Source: Mesorhizobium carmichaelinearum
GTDB taxonomy: Bacteria > Pseudomonadota > Alphaproteobacteria > Rhizobiales > Rhizobiaceae
Direction: 5' to 3'
Length of the DNA stretch: 64,000 nt
Assembly (NCBI RefSeq): GCF_900199455.1
Contig: NZ_FZQR01000001.1
Location: 620,001-684,000, forward strand
In this document: positions 36,376 through 50,688 of the stretch, piece after piece
How the letters are laid out: the number at the start of each line of letters is the position of its first letter
Position numbering within the stretch: the stretch's first letter is position 1
Translations under genes and position numbers: made by a program
The notes under the pieces: generated by a model
The model's input: only the letters and a program-made list of their open reading frames with translations
Told to the model about the DNA's origin: nothing
Databases searched by the model: none

Positions 36376-37920
36376 ATGTCTGCCGTTAGCAACCCGAAGC
36401 GAACACCGGTGTTCCGACTGCTCACCATAGCAAGTTCGGGCATTGGCAGTTTCGTGCTCGGCATCTGGGGCCTGAAGCACGGTCTCGGCGACGGGTTTGC
36501 CGGCATATCGGCTGATATGATGGTCGCGATCATGGCCGCGCTTTGCGCGCTGGCGGCTTCGGTGGCGGCAATGTCCTTCTTCGCCGGTATCGATGAATCG
36601 GCGGATTTCGTGTTCAACGAAACCCATTTCGACAAGCTGACAGGGCTCTTGGCGCGCCCTGCGATGGTCGGCAAGATCGCCGAGGCGGCATGCGCGACAA
36701 GCCGAACCGGGGAACCGGTGTTCCTGATCGACATCGATATCGACCGGTTCAAGCAGATCAACGACGCGATCGGCTATAGCCAGGGCGACGAGTTGATCCT
36801 CGCCTTCACCAAGCGGCTGCAAGAGAGTGTGCCGGCACGCGCCCTGATCGGGCGTATCGGCGCTGGCGAGTTCGCGGTGCTGCTTGCGGATCATCAGATC
36901 CAGGGAACGATGGAAAGCATGGTCGAAAGGCTCATCGACGAGATGATGGAGCCCTATGAACTGAGCACCCATCAGCAATCGGTGAGCCTGTCGGTGGGGA
37001 TTGTCGCCATGCCCAAGGATGGCGTCGATCCGGTCCTTATCCTGCGCCGTTCCAATCTGGCGCTGCAGAATGCGCGCGCCAGCGGCGTCGGCAACTGGTC
37101 GGTGTTCGACAGCGAGATGGGGCGTGTCGCCGATTATCGCCAATGGGTCGAATCCGAACTGCACACCGCTTTCGAACGCGGAGACTTCGACCTGCACTAT
37201 CAGCCGCAGCTCGACCTGCCGACCGGCCGTATCATCGGCTACGAGGCGCTGATCCGCTGGAACCATCCCGAGCGCGGCATGATCCCGCCGATGGAGTTCA
37301 TCCAGATCGCCGAGGAAACCGGGATGATCAACCCGATCGGCGAATGGGTTCTGCGCAAGGCCTGCAGCGATGCCCGCCATTTGCCGGAAGACTGTTTTGT
37401 CGCCGTCAACATCTCGCCGGTCCAGTTCATGACCAAGGATTTCGTCGGCATCGTGCGCGACACGATGCGGGCCACCGGCATCAAGCCGTCGCGGCTGGAG
37501 CTGGAAGTCACCGAGACGGCGATGATGCAGGACCGCGACCGCGCGGCCGCTATCCTGAAAGAGCTTGCCGAGATGGGCATCTCCGTTGCCGTCGACGATT
37601 TCGGCACCGGCTATTCCAATCTGAGCTACCTGATCGATTTCTCGTTCGGCAAGCTGAAGATCGACCGCTCCTTCGTCAGCCGCATCGATACGGATTCCAG
37701 CTCCGGCGCCGTCGTCTCGACCATTGTCGGGCTTTCGCGTGCACTCGGCGTCAGCATCATTGCCGAAGGCGTCGAGACCGAGAACCAGGCGACTTTGCTG
37801 CGCGCCGCCGGCTGCGAGGTGGTGCAGGGTTACCTGTTCGGCCGGCCAGCGCCGCTCAAGTTCAGCGCTGGTGACGCGCACGCCACCGACGAAGTCCGGC
37901 GTGTCGCCAATCTGCACTGA
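36376..37920 (+). CDS. membrane EAL phosphodiesterase with degenerate GGDEF domain
   Basis: A 514-aa protein with two N-terminal membrane spans (about 13-33 and 48-70), a GGDEF domain (about 84-250) and an EAL domain (about 262-505). The GGDEF active-site motif reads GAGEF (162-166), so cyclase activity is doubtful. The EAL domain keeps EAL at 290-292, DDFGTGYSNL and AEGVET, so c-di-GMP phosphodiesterase activity is likely, with the GGDEF half perhaps a GTP sensor. There is no separate sensory domain beyond the membrane helices. GGGGA lies 7 bases before the ATG. It is convergent with the next gene. Confidence 0.9.
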   Translation: MSAVSNPKRTPVFRLLTIASSGIGSFVLGIWGLKHGLGDGFAGISADMMVAIMAALCALAASVAAMSFFAGIDESADFVFNETHFDKLTGLLARPAMVGKIAEAACATSRTGEPVFLIDIDIDRFKQINDAIGYSQGDELILAFTKRLQESVPARALIGRIGAGEFAVLLADHQIQGTMESMVERLIDEMMEPYELSTHQQSVSLSVGIVAMPKDGVDPVLILRRSNLALQNARASGVGNWSVFDSEMGRVADYRQWVESELHTAFERGDFDLHYQPQLDLPTGRIIGYEALIRWNHPERGMIPPMEFIQIAEETGMINPIGEWVLRKACSDARHLPEDCFVAVNISPVQFMTKDFVGIVRDTMRATGIKPSRLELEVTETAMMQDRDRAAAILKELAEMGISVAVDDFGTGYSNLSYLIDFSFGKLKIDRSFVSRIDTDSSSGAVVSTIVGLSRALGVSIIAEGVETENQATLLRAAGCEVVQGYLFGRPAPLKFSAGDAHATDEVRRVANLH

Positions 37921-37937
37921 ACGCCATACGCATCGTT

Positions 37938-38948
37938 TCAGCGCCGAGCGGAAAACACCTTGAACATGCCGTCGCGGGCGAGTTCCGCGTGGCTGGCAAA
38001 GACGGCCGACAGCACGGGCTCGTAGGGAAGCTGGCGGTTGGCGACCATGAACAGCCTGCCACCGGGCTTCAACGCCTTGGCGGCCGCGCGGATCATGCCG
38101 GCACCGATCTCCGGCTCCGCCGCACGACTGCGGTGAAAGGGCGGGTTCATGGCGATGACATCGTAGCGTTGCTCGACAGGCTCGGCGAGCAGATCCGTCC
38201 AGAAGAAGCCTTGCGCCACGGTGTTGCCGAGGTTGCCCTTGGCTGCCTCCAGCGCGTCGAAATCGGCCTCGTAGAGATCAAGGCCCGACAGGCCCGACGA
38301 ACGGGCAGCCATCTCAGCCGCCACATAGCCCCAGCCGGCGCAGAAATCGGCCGCGCTGCCGCGCAGGTCACCGGGCAGGTTGTCGACCAGAAGCTTCGAC
38401 CCTGCGTCAATGCGATCGAAGGAGAACATGCCGGGTTCGGTGTGGAACCGGCCCTCTACCAGTTGGGCCGGGTTGGCGGCGCGAAGTGCCGCGGCAGCCT
38501 GCACATCCGCCGGGCGGCGCAGCCAGAAGGCGATGCCGTGATATTTCGGCATATGGCCGTCGAGCGGCACAAGCTCGTCGATGCGCTTGCGCAGGCTGGC
38601 AATGCCATCATCCTTGCCGCCGGCAATTACGACCAGTCCGCCTGGCGCCACTCGCTCGAGCGCCTCGGCGATACGCAGTTCGTTCTGGCCGCGATGACGG
38701 CCAGCGAGCACCAGCGCGGCATCAAAACCGTCGCCCTCGGTTGTCGGCATGACCGTGAATCCCGTCGCCTGCAAAGCGCGGAAATGCGGCCGGAAGCCTT
38801 GTACGAGATTTAGCCCGGCCTCGAAACCGTGCGGCGGGCGCAGGCCCGGCTCGGCGCCGAGGAAGAGGATGCGCTCGCCCTTTCGCGGCAAGGAGAGAGC
38901 CTCGGCCTCGAACGGATGGAAAAGCGTCTTCAGCGCTTCAGCGGACAT
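37938..38948 (-). CDS. class I SAM-dependent methyltransferase, RsmC/RlmG-like
   Basis: A 336-aa protein with an N-terminal inactive half and a C-terminal MTS domain carrying the NPPFH motif (AMNPPFH), the mark of N2-guanine rRNA methyltransferases RsmC/RlmG. It probably methylates a guanine in rRNA. The ATG has GGAG 7 bases upstream. Unusually, the intrinsic terminator of pnp ends only about 6 bases before this Shine-Dalgarno, so expression needs readthrough or a very short leader. RsmC versus RlmG cannot be resolved here. Confidence 0.82.
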   Translation of the reverse strand: MSAEALKTLFHPFEAEALSLPRKGERILFLGAEPGLRPPHGFEAGLNLVQGFRPHFRALQATGFTVMPTTEGDGFDAALVLAGRHRGQNELRIAEALERVAPGGLVVIAGGKDDGIASLRKRIDELVPLDGHMPKYHGIAFWLRRPADVQAAAALRAANPAQLVEGRFHTEPGMFSFDRIDAGSKLLVDNLPGDLRGSAADFCAGWGYVAAEMAARSSGLSGLDLYEADFDALEAAKGNLGNTVAQGFFWTDLLAEPVEQRYDVIAMNPPFHRSRAAEPEIGAGMIRAAAKALKPGGRLFMVANRQLPYEPVLSAVFASHAELARDGMFKVFSARR

Positions 38949-38964
38949 ACCTTGGCTCCATAAA

Positions 38965-38994
38965 CGAAAACGGGCGCGACATAAGCCGCGCCCG
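38965..38994 (-). terminator. intrinsic terminator of pnp
   Basis: CGGGCGCG (38971-38978) / CGCGCCCG (38987-38994) with an 8-base loop, followed on minus by TTTTCGTTTA (38970-38961). It lies about 24 bases after the pnp stop. Confidence 0.75.
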
Positions 38995-39017
38995 CTCCGA
39001 TTTTCCTGTCAGATCGC

Positions 39018-41165
<2,148 letters not shown>

Positions 41166-41573
41166 GTCTTGTCCTTTATATGAGGAAGGGCCGCGCCGTT
41201 TCAGCGTGCGCGGGTGCCCTTTCCTCTGGCTTCCTTTCTCGGGCAGCCACGGGCAAGACAACGGGAGGCTCGGGTTTCATCGGCACGGTGGCCGTACGAG
41301 CGTCCTGCAATCCTGCCCCATGACCGTCCATGGGTGGCTTCGAGTGGCCCTCTGCACGCTCTAAGCCGGATATGGCCAATCGATCGATCGGCCTGCGCAT
41401 GACCCCGAAACCCACGGCTTGCGGAACGCGTCATGCGCAAATTCACTTTTTGGAGCGTCCGTCCGGCATCCGGATGGGTGCGCGGCGCTCCAGTCCTGCA
41501 TTCGAGATCGGATTGGTCCGGGGCTCGAATGCGCGACCGGCGGACTCCTTAAGAGAGCCCGCCGGTCAATTCG
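41166..41573. other. 408-base rpsO-pnp intergenic region with hairpins
   Basis: No gene is seen. GACCGGCGG/CCGCCGGTC at 41535-41567 is a stem directly after the rpsO stop, without a T run. A longer imperfect stem, TGGAGCG...CGCTCCA with paired inner CCGG segments, lies at 41451-41492. In E. coli this interval holds the RNase III site through which PNPase controls itself; similar control here is inferred. Confidence 0.55.
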
Positions 41574-41843
41574 TCAACGGCGCAGACCGAGCTTCTCGAT
41601 CAGTGTCTGATAGCGCGCGTCGTCCTTGCGCTTGAGGTAATCAAGCAGGCTGCGGCGCTGGGACACGAGAGCGAGCAGACCACGGCGGGAATGGTTATCC
41701 TTCTTGTGGTCCTTGAAATGGTCGGTCAGGTTCTTGATGCGCTCGGAAAGGATGGCCACCTGGACTTCCGGAGACCCGGTATCGCCCTTGGCGGTCGCGA
41801 ATTCACCCATCAATTCCTTTTTGCGCTCGGCAGTAATCGACAT
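41574..41843 (-). CDS. rpsO: 30S ribosomal protein S15
   Basis: An 89-aa protein, the exact family length. [20 protein letters not shown] and [18 protein letters not shown] are S15 signatures. It binds 16S rRNA at the central domain. AAGGAA lies 8 bases before the ATG at 41843. The order truB-rpsO-pnp is broken here by corA upstream. Confidence 0.98.
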   Translation of the reverse strand: MSITAERKKELMGEFATAKGDTGSPEVQVAILSERIKNLTDHFKDHKKDNHSRRGLLALVSQRRSLLDYLKRKDDARYQTLIEKLGLRR

Positions 41844-42026
41844 CGTGTTTTTCCTTATCTGTTTGAGGAAACGGGTCGCCCTCAGCCGGGATGTCGTCCA
41901 GCAGGGGCCGGTGCAAGCAAAGCGTCGTGGCGCTATGCTGCGGCGCATATAGTGCAATTCCCGGGAAAACACCAGCCCAATTCACGAAGCCGGCTTTTCA
42001 GCCCGAAATGGCCAGTTTTGCCACCG

Positions 42027-43121
42027 TTAAAGCCATTTTTTCCATTTGAAGAAGGCAATCAAGCCGATCGCGACAACAGCCATGAACAGGAGCGATGCGG
42101 GATAACCGTAGTAGGCCCGCAGCTCCGGCATGTTCCATGGCGAGGCGTCGGGACTGAAGTTCATACCCCAGACGCCGACCAGGAAGGTGAGCGGCATGAA
42201 GATGACCGAGACGATGGTGAGATAGCTGATGACGTCGTTGGTTCGCGCCTGGCTCAGCGACAGATGCATCTCGATCAGGCCGGTCAGCATGTCGCGCTGG
42301 GTCTCGACCAGTTCGATCAGCCGCAGCGTGTGGTCGAGCGTGTCGTTGAGGAAGATTTTGGTCTCGGCCTTTACATAGGGCACATCGTTGCGGATCAGCG
42401 TCGCCACGGCATCGCGCATCGGCCACAGCACGCCCTTCAGCACATTGGCGTCGCGCCGCAATTCGTGCAGCTGCCGCATCTGATGCTTCTGCGTTGAATG
42501 CAGCATCTCATCTTCGATACCGTCGACCAGGTCGCCAGCCGCCTCGATCGGCGGAAAATAGCTGTCGACGATGGCGTCGATCAGCGCGTAGGCCAGATAG
42601 TCGGCGCCGCGGGCCCGCAACCGGTTGGGCGCGGAACTCTCGATGCGTTTACGCACCGGGTCGAAGGGATCGCCCTCGCGCTCCTGGAAAGTGACGACGA
42701 AATTCTTGCCGAAGAACACGGCGATCTGTTCGTAGCGATGCGACGTGACGTCGTCGATCATGCGCACGACGACGAAGGCGTGGTCTTCAAAGAAATCGAC
42801 CTTCGGCCGCTGGCCGGTGTTGACGACATCTTCGAGGGCCAGCGGATGCAGGTTGAAGATCCGGCCGATCTCCTCGATCAGCGGGATGTTGGCGAGCCCG
42901 GTGCAATCCAGCCAGACGACCGGCCAGCGGTCGCAATGGGTATTGAGATCGTCGATGCTGGCATTGTCGATGGTCTTGAATTTTTCGGGCGAAATCAGCG
43001 TCAGCCTGAGTTCGCTGCGCCGCGCCGCCGGATCGGCGATCAGCGTGCCCGGCGAGGCACCGACCGGCGGCCGCCGCGTCTTCACCGGCGCCCGCTTTTT
43101 CACCGCCTCGGCCTTTGCCAT
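42027..43121 (-). CDS. corA: CorA-family magnesium/divalent cation transporter
   Basis: A 364-aa protein with a long cytoplasmic domain and two C-terminal membrane helices. The GMN filter motif is in GVWGMNFSPDA between them. It conducts Mg2+ (or Co2+/Ni2+) as a pentamer. The gene lies between truB and rpsO, genes that are neighbours in other rhizobia I know, and a composite palindromic repeat (43169-43235) lies on its upstream side, so it may be a lineage-specific insertion. Codon use looks like its neighbours. Confidence 0.93.
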   Translation of the reverse strand: MAKAEAVKKRAPVKTRRPPVGASPGTLIADPAARRSELRLTLISPEKFKTIDNASIDDLNTHCDRWPVVWLDCTGLANIPLIEEIGRIFNLHPLALEDVVNTGQRPKVDFFEDHAFVVVRMIDDVTSHRYEQIAVFFGKNFVVTFQEREGDPFDPVRKRIESSAPNRLRARGADYLAYALIDAIVDSYFPPIEAAGDLVDGIEDEMLHSTQKHQMRQLHELRRDANVLKGVLWPMRDAVATLIRNDVPYVKAETKIFLNDTLDHTLRLIELVETQRDMLTGLIEMHLSLSQARTNDVISYLTIVSVIFMPLTFLVGVWGMNFSPDASPWNMPELRAYYGYPASLLFMAVVAIGLIAFFKWKKWL

Positions 43122-43168
43122 GTGCCCCTCGAGCGTAAAATCCGACTGAAGTTAGAGCTTATTTTCTC

Positions 43169-43235
43169 GCAATTCCCAAGGGAAAGCGCCATGCGCTTTT
43201 CCCGGGAAAACCGTTCACACTTTTCCTGGAATTGC
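43169..43235. repeat. composite palindromic repeat, copy 4 (rearranged)
   Basis: Read on minus, the first 31 bases match the repeat at 8234/23046/26844 (GCAATTCCAGGAAAAGTGTG then AACGGTTTTCC). The second half is replaced by a different palindrome around GGAAAAGCGCATGGCGCTTTCC and closes with GGGAATTGC. It lies between truB and corA. Confidence 0.8.
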
Positions 43236-43243
43236 TTTGGCCA

Positions 43244-44221
43244 TCAACCGGCAAAGACCCGCTTGGGCTTGAACATGCCTTGTTCGATCGCGCCGATGGC
43301 TACCAGCTTGCCACGGGCCGTGGCACAGGCTTCTTCCGCTTCGACAGGCGCATCGCGGCCACGAATGATGACCGGATTGCCGAGGCGGATCTTCGTCGCC
43401 GCATCGTCGCTGATGGCGATCTGCGGCAGGCAGTCGAGAGCCGCTGACGTGTCGACCAGAAGCGCATCGATCGCGCCGAAATCTACCGGCACGTCAATCG
43501 CATCTGCGTCCTCGGCAGGCTCCGGCTTGTCCTCACCTTGCGTGCCGAAGCGGGCCGCTTCCAATTGCGCGATGGTGACGAAATCCTCAGGCGTGAACGG
43601 CTCGACCTCGACCCGGCGCAATTCGCTGATATGGCCGAAGCTGCCGAGGTCGCGGCCCATGTCGCGGGCCAGCGAGCGCACATAGGTGCCCTTGCCGCAT
43701 TCGATCTCGAAAATGGTGTGGTCGGCGTGGTGCTCGACAATGTCGAGGCGGCCGATCTCGATCTCGCGCGCGGGAATGTCGACCGTCTCGCCTTCGCGGG
43801 CGAGGTCGTAGGCGCGTTCGCCCGCAATCTTGATGGCCGAGAATTGCGGCGGCGTCTGCATGATGACGCCGGTGTATTTCGGCAGCAGCGCCGTGACCTC
43901 GGCTTCCGCCGGGCGGAGGTCTGAACTCTGGGTCACCGGCCCTTCAAGATCGTCGGTGGAGCGCTCCTGCCCCCAGGCGACGGTGAAGCGATAGATCTTG
44001 GCGCCGTCCTGCACATAAGGCACGGTCTTGGTGGCTTCACCGAGCGCGATCGGCAGCATGCCGGAGGCCAGCGGATCGAGCGTGCCGGCATGGCCGGCCT
44101 TTTCCGCCTGGAACAGCCATTTGATCTTGGACACGGCCTCGGTCGAGCCCATGCCGACCGGCTTGTCCAGCACAACCCAGCCGGAGACCGGCCGGCCCTT
44201 CTTCTTGCCGCGGCGCCCCAT
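43244..44221 (-). CDS. truB: tRNA pseudouridine-55 synthase
   Basis: A 325-aa pseudouridine synthase. The catalytic aspartate is D49 in [12 protein letters not shown]. Further family motifs are [21 protein letters not shown] and [16 protein letters not shown]. It makes pseudouridine 55 in the T-arm of tRNA. There is an acidic insertion near 235-260 ([15 protein letters not shown]). The ATG shares a base with the rbfA stop (TAATG), so translation is coupled. Confidence 0.96.
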   Translation of the reverse strand: MGRRGKKKGRPVSGWVVLDKPVGMGSTEAVSKIKWLFQAEKAGHAGTLDPLASGMLPIALGEATKTVPYVQDGAKIYRFTVAWGQERSTDDLEGPVTQSSDLRPAEAEVTALLPKYTGVIMQTPPQFSAIKIAGERAYDLAREGETVDIPAREIEIGRLDIVEHHADHTIFEIECGKGTYVRSLARDMGRDLGSFGHISELRRVEVEPFTPEDFVTIAQLEAARFGTQGEDKPEPAEDADAIDVPVDFGAIDALLVDTSAALDCLPQIAISDDAATKIRLGNPVIIRGRDAPVEAEEACATARGKLVAIGAIEQGMFKPKRVFAG

Positions 44222-44661
44222 TATTCGCTGTCCTTGTCGTCTTTGGCCCCGTCATCCTTGGCCTTGTCGTCGTCCGCATCGAGATCGCGCGCCACTTCGG
44301 GCGACTTCAGCAGATCGTTGATCCTGGCGAAATTGTCGAAGGAGGTGTCGAGCTTGAAGCGGAACTCCGGCATGAACTTCATCTGCCGCAGAGCGCCGGA
44401 GACACGGCCACGAACGAATTTCGCATGCTTGTTCAACGCCTCGACAACCGCGTCGGTGTCCTTGGCGCCCAGCGGCGAGACGAAAGCGGTGGCAACCCTC
44501 AGGTCGGGCGACATGCGCACTTCCGAGACCGACACAACGGTATTTTCGATCAGCGGATCGATGATCTCGCCGCGCTGCAAGGTTTCGGAGAGCGCATGGC
44601 GCACCTGTTCGGCAACGCGCAGCATACGCTGGGACGGGCTGGATGTGGTTGGACGGGGCAT
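44221..44661 (-). CDS. rbfA: ribosome-binding factor A
   Basis: A 146-aa protein with the KH-like RbfA fold: [19 protein letters not shown] at the N-terminus and [20 protein letters not shown]. It helps mature the 5' end of 16S rRNA in late 30S assembly. The C-terminus is a charged Asp/Lys tail ([15 protein letters not shown]), common in alphaproteobacteria. ATG at 44661 has AGGA 9 bases upstream. Coupled to truB by TAATG. Confidence 0.95.
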   Translation of the reverse strand: MPRPTTSSPSQRMLRVAEQVRHALSETLQRGEIIDPLIENTVVSVSEVRMSPDLRVATAFVSPLGAKDTDAVVEALNKHAKFVRGRVSGALRQMKFMPEFRFKLDTSFDNFARINDLLKSPEVARDLDADDDKAKDDGAKDDKDSE

Positions 44662-44784
44662 TTTTCTCAATCCTGAAAGCGTGAGGCGCGGGATGGGACC
44701 GTGCCGCATGTCTCACATGTCAACGCATCGGCCCGAAATCGAATTCGGTTTCGAAAAGCACGATGCGCAATTTCACAATAAACT

Positions 44785-44814
44785 CCAGGCGGCGGTCATT
44801 AGACCACCGCCTGG
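44785..44814 (-). terminator. hairpin between infB and rbfA
   Basis: CCAGGCGGTGGT / ACCGCCGCCTGG on minus with one mismatch and a short loop, followed by AGTTTATTGTG. It begins 20 bases after the infB stop. It may be a partial terminator or an mRNA stabiliser inside the operon. Confidence 0.45.
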
Positions 44815-44834
44815 CATGGACAAGTCACGCGAAC

Positions 44835-47416
<2,582 letters not shown>

Positions 47417-47420
<4 letters not shown>

Positions 47421-48067
47421 TCCATATCCTCTGCGGGCTCATCTTCGTCAGCAACGGCCGCAAGCATTGCCAGATCGTCCGGGGTACCGCCCCGATATCG
47501 GTCGAGCGCAACCATGCGCTTCTGGACCGCCTTACCCGCGTCTCCCGCGAGGACGGCAGCATGTATCACATTTGTGCCCCCCAATGCCAAGCTCAACTCG
47601 GCCTCGGAGAAAAGTTTGTAGGCAAGGATGGAAGGGCCGCCAATATGGACGGTCGCCCGCCGCGCCTGGCTGATCTTGCGCACGCCATCGTCCGACGCTT
47701 CGGTCGCGTGGAGCACGAAAAGCGCCAGCCCGCCGCGCACGGCACTCTCAACCTTGGTGGCACCAAGAGAAATTGCGCCTGCCTTGCGAGCGAGACCCAG
47801 CATGCCCAGAGCGGATCTGGAGAGCAGCCCGTCGACCATGCCGCCAAGATCCGGCGGCACGACCACCTGTGCCTTGAAGGCGCGGGCAAAAAGGTTCTTG
47901 GCCGCCGCCTTGTCGATATGTAGGCGGTCGGCACTCACCCAGCAACCGCGGCCGGGCAGATTTCGCTTGAGATCGGGAACGACGGCCGAATCCGGGCCGA
48001 CGACGAACCGGATCAGTTCATCCGGTTCGGCCTGCTTGCGGGTAACGATGCAGGTGCGATCGTTCAT
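47417..48067 (-). CDS. ylxR: YlxR (DUF448) - L7Ae-like fused RNA-binding protein
   Basis: A 216-aa protein. Residues 1-75 are a YlxR domain ([31 protein letters not shown]). Residues about 85-175 resemble L7Ae/L30e RNA-binding proteins ([20 protein letters not shown]). The fusion is common in alphaproteobacteria; in other bacteria the two are separate genes beside nusA and infB. It probably binds RNA in the ribosome. ATG at 48067 is chosen; an in-frame TTG lies 9 bases upstream. Ends in ATGA overlap with infB. Confidence 0.9.
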
Positions 48068-48105
48068 CTCGTCCAAGGGCGGGTTGTGTGCGATGCGGTT
48101 TCACC

Positions 48106-49701
48106 TCACGCACCAACGGCTTCGTCAGCCGATACTTCTTCGGCCGCAAGCTCGTCCTCGGAAATCCAGCCGGCCTTGAGACGGGCGTTGAGCACCATCT
48201 GTTCGGCGTCGGCGCGCGAAACACCGTGATTGGCCAGCACGCCCGGATAGACCTTGGTCTCGCCGTCCTTGCGTTCCTTCCAGCCGGTCAGGTCGTCGGC
48301 GGCATAACCGGCGAAATCCTCGATCGTCTTCACGCCGTCCTCGCCCAGCGTCACCATCATGGCGGTGGTGATGCCGGGGATTTCGCGCAACTCGTCCTTG
48401 ACACCCAGCGCCTTGCGCTTGTCGTCATGCTCGGCCTCGATCTTTTCGAGATACTCGCGGGCACGGGTCTGGATTTCGGAAGCGGTGTCGTCGTCGAAGC
48501 CGTCGATCGAGGCGATCTCGCCGGCGTCGACATAGGCGACTTCCTCGACACTGGTGAAGCCTTCGGAGGCCAGCACCTGGCCGACCATCTCGTCGACGTC
48601 GAGGGCTTCCATGAACAGCGCCGAACGTTCGACGAATTCCTTCTGGCGGCGCTCGGATTCCTCGGCCTCGGTCAGGATGTCGATGTCCCAGCCGGTGAGC
48701 TGCGAGGCGAGACGCACGTTCTGGCCGCGGCGGCCGATGGCCAGCGACAGCTGATCGTCGGGAACCACCACTTCGATGCGCTCGGCGTCTTCGTCGAGCA
48801 CGACCTTGGCGACTTCCGCCGGCTGCAGCGCATTGACGATGAAGGAGGCGGCCGAGGGCGACCACGGAATGATGTCGATCTTCTCGCCCTGCAATTCGCC
48901 GACGACGGCCTGGACGCGGCTGCCGCGCATACCGACGCAGGCGCCGACCGGATCGATCGAGGAATCACGCGAGATGACGGCGATCTTGGCGCGCGAGCCC
49001 GGGTCGCGGGCGACCGACTTGATCTCGATGATGCCGTCATAGATTTCCGGCACTTCCATGGTGAAGAGCTTGGCCATGAACTGCGGATGGGTGCGCGACA
49101 GGAATATCTGCGGGCCGCGCTGCTCGCGGCGCACGTCGTAGACATAGGCGCGGACGCGGTCGCCATACTTGTAGTTCTCGCGCGGGATCAGCTCGTCGCG
49201 GCGGATAATGGCCTCGCCACGGCCGAGATCGACGATGACATTGCCATATTCGACGCGCTTGACGGTGCCGTTGACGATCTCGCCGATGCGGTCCTTGTAT
49301 TCGTCATACTGACGGTCACGTTCGGCCTCGCGCACCTTCTGCACGATGACCTGCTTGGCCGACTGGGCGGCGATGCGGCCGAAATCCATCGGCGGCAGCT
49401 GTTCGGCGATGAAGTCGCCGAGCTGGGCGTCGGGATTGCGCTCGCGGGCCGAGGAAATGGCGATCTGCGTGGCGTAGTCGTCGACTTTTTCGACCACTTC
49501 CATCAGCCGCTGCAGCTTCATCTCGCCGGTGTTGGGGTTGATGTCGGCGCGGATGTTGGTTTCCTGGCCATAACGCGAGCGCGCCGCCTTCTGGATCGCA
49601 TCGGCCATTGCGGCGATGACGATCGACTTGTCGATCGACTTTTCACGTGCGACCGCGTCCGCAATCTGCAGCAGTTCAAGTCTGTTGGCGCTTACAACCA
49701 T
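48106..49701 (-). CDS. nusA: transcription termination/antitermination factor NusA
   Basis: A 531-aa protein: N-terminal RNA polymerase-binding domain (1-130), S1 (about 135-200), two KH domains (about 230-345, with [19 protein letters not shown]), then acidic C-terminal repeats ending with [11 protein letters not shown]. It controls pausing, termination and rRNA antitermination. GGGAG lies 7 bases before the ATG. Between rimP and ylxR in the conserved order. Confidence 0.97.
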   Translation of the reverse strand: MVVSANRLELLQIADAVAREKSIDKSIVIAAMADAIQKAARSRYGQETNIRADINPNTGEMKLQRLMEVVEKVDDYATQIAISSARERNPDAQLGDFIAEQLPPMDFGRIAAQSAKQVIVQKVREAERDRQYDEYKDRIGEIVNGTVKRVEYGNVIVDLGRGEAIIRRDELIPRENYKYGDRVRAYVYDVRREQRGPQIFLSRTHPQFMAKLFTMEVPEIYDGIIEIKSVARDPGSRAKIAVISRDSSIDPVGACVGMRGSRVQAVVGELQGEKIDIIPWSPSAASFIVNALQPAEVAKVVLDEDAERIEVVVPDDQLSLAIGRRGQNVRLASQLTGWDIDILTEAEESERRQKEFVERSALFMEALDVDEMVGQVLASEGFTSVEEVAYVDAGEIASIDGFDDDTASEIQTRAREYLEKIEAEHDDKRKALGVKDELREIPGITTAMMVTLGEDGVKTIEDFAGYAADDLTGWKERKDGETKVYPGVLANHGVSRADAEQMVLNARLKAGWISEDELAAEEVSADEAVGA

Positions 49702-49750
49702 GATTTTTCTCCCGAGCCTGTTTGCCGGACCTTTGCGCCCGGCAGCTCAA

Positions 49751-50398
49751 TCAACTTTCCTGTTCGTGTTCTTCCGTGGCGTCCGCTTCCGCACCCTCGG
49801 GCACATCATCGTCCGGCTCGCCGCGACGTTTCTTGGCTTCCTTGCGCGCCCTGTTGTCCTTCGACAACGCATCGCGGATGAGGTCGTCGGTCAGGATCAG
49901 CCGGGTTTCGGCAATTGCGTCGTAGGGCACGCGCACCGTCGGCTCCTCACCATAGGCCGCCTTGTCGCGCTCGATCAGCACATCGTTCTCACCGGCTTCG
50001 GCGATCTTGCCCTTGAAGCGCTTGCGATCCGCGACGATGACCGATGTTTCCATCTTCACCAGATGACCGGTCCAGGTCACGAAATCCGATTTGCGCACCA
50101 ACGGCCGGTCGATGCCGGGCGAAGAGACTTCGAGATGATACGCCTTTTCGATCGGATCATCGACATCGAGCGCCGGCGACACCGCGCGGCTGACCTCTTC
50201 GCAATCCTCGACGGTCATGGTGCCGTCCTCGCGCTCGGCCATGATCTGCAGCGTCAGCCCGTTCTGGCCGGACAGATGCACGCGCACGAGGCGAAAGCCG
50301 ATGCCGCGCAGCACCGGTTGGACGATCAGCGCAATGCGCGCATCGATGCCGCTTTCGCGGATGATGCGGTCGTCACCTTCGCTTGCCGTTGCAGTCAT
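49751..50398 (-). CDS. rimP: ribosome maturation factor RimP
   Basis: A 215-aa protein with the RimP N-terminal domain ([39 protein letters not shown]) and the signature [14 protein letters not shown]. The C-terminal domain is SH3-like, followed by a charged tail. It helps assemble the 30S subunit. ATG at 50398; a TTG 3 bases earlier is less likely. First gene of the rimP-nusA-ylxR-infB block. A terminator-like hairpin lies in its leader. Confidence 0.95.
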   Translation of the reverse strand: MTATASEGDDRIIRESGIDARIALIVQPVLRGIGFRLVRVHLSGQNGLTLQIMAEREDGTMTVEDCEEVSRAVSPALDVDDPIEKAYHLEVSSPGIDRPLVRKSDFVTWTGHLVKMETSVIVADRKRFKGKIAEAGENDVLIERDKAAYGEEPTVRVPYDAIAETRLILTDDLIRDALSKDNRARKEAKKRRGEPDDDVPEGAEADATEEHEQES

Positions 50399-50436
50399 CA
50401 ATTACCTGTCGTTCGTTTCGATCCTATCGGCAGGTA

Positions 50437-50470
50437 ATAAAAAAGAGCGGGACCGGGTGGACCCACTCTT
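50437..50470 (-). terminator. terminator-like hairpin in the rimP leader (attenuator candidate)
   Basis: On minus, AAGAGTGGG (50470-50462) pairs with CCCGCTCTT (50451-50443) with one G-T pair, followed by TTTTATT. It lies only about 40 bases upstream of the rimP start, so it would cut off the transcript before the gene. A rimP leader element of this kind has been proposed in alphaproteobacteria. Confidence 0.6.
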
Positions 50471-50688
50471 CGTCATACCGACCAAGAATTTGAGGCTGAT
50501 ATAAACGAACATGGCCGGTGTTTCAAGCCCGCCGTGGCGAGCCGGCAAAAGCCCTGACAGCATCAGCATTGCTCCAGGCGCATGGCCCCCATGCGGCAAT
50601 CCCCCTGTGAGAGCCGGCAGGGCGCTCTTATTTGTTAGCCACGACACGAACAGAAGCGGCGCGCGATGGCGCGCGAAAGGACAAGATC

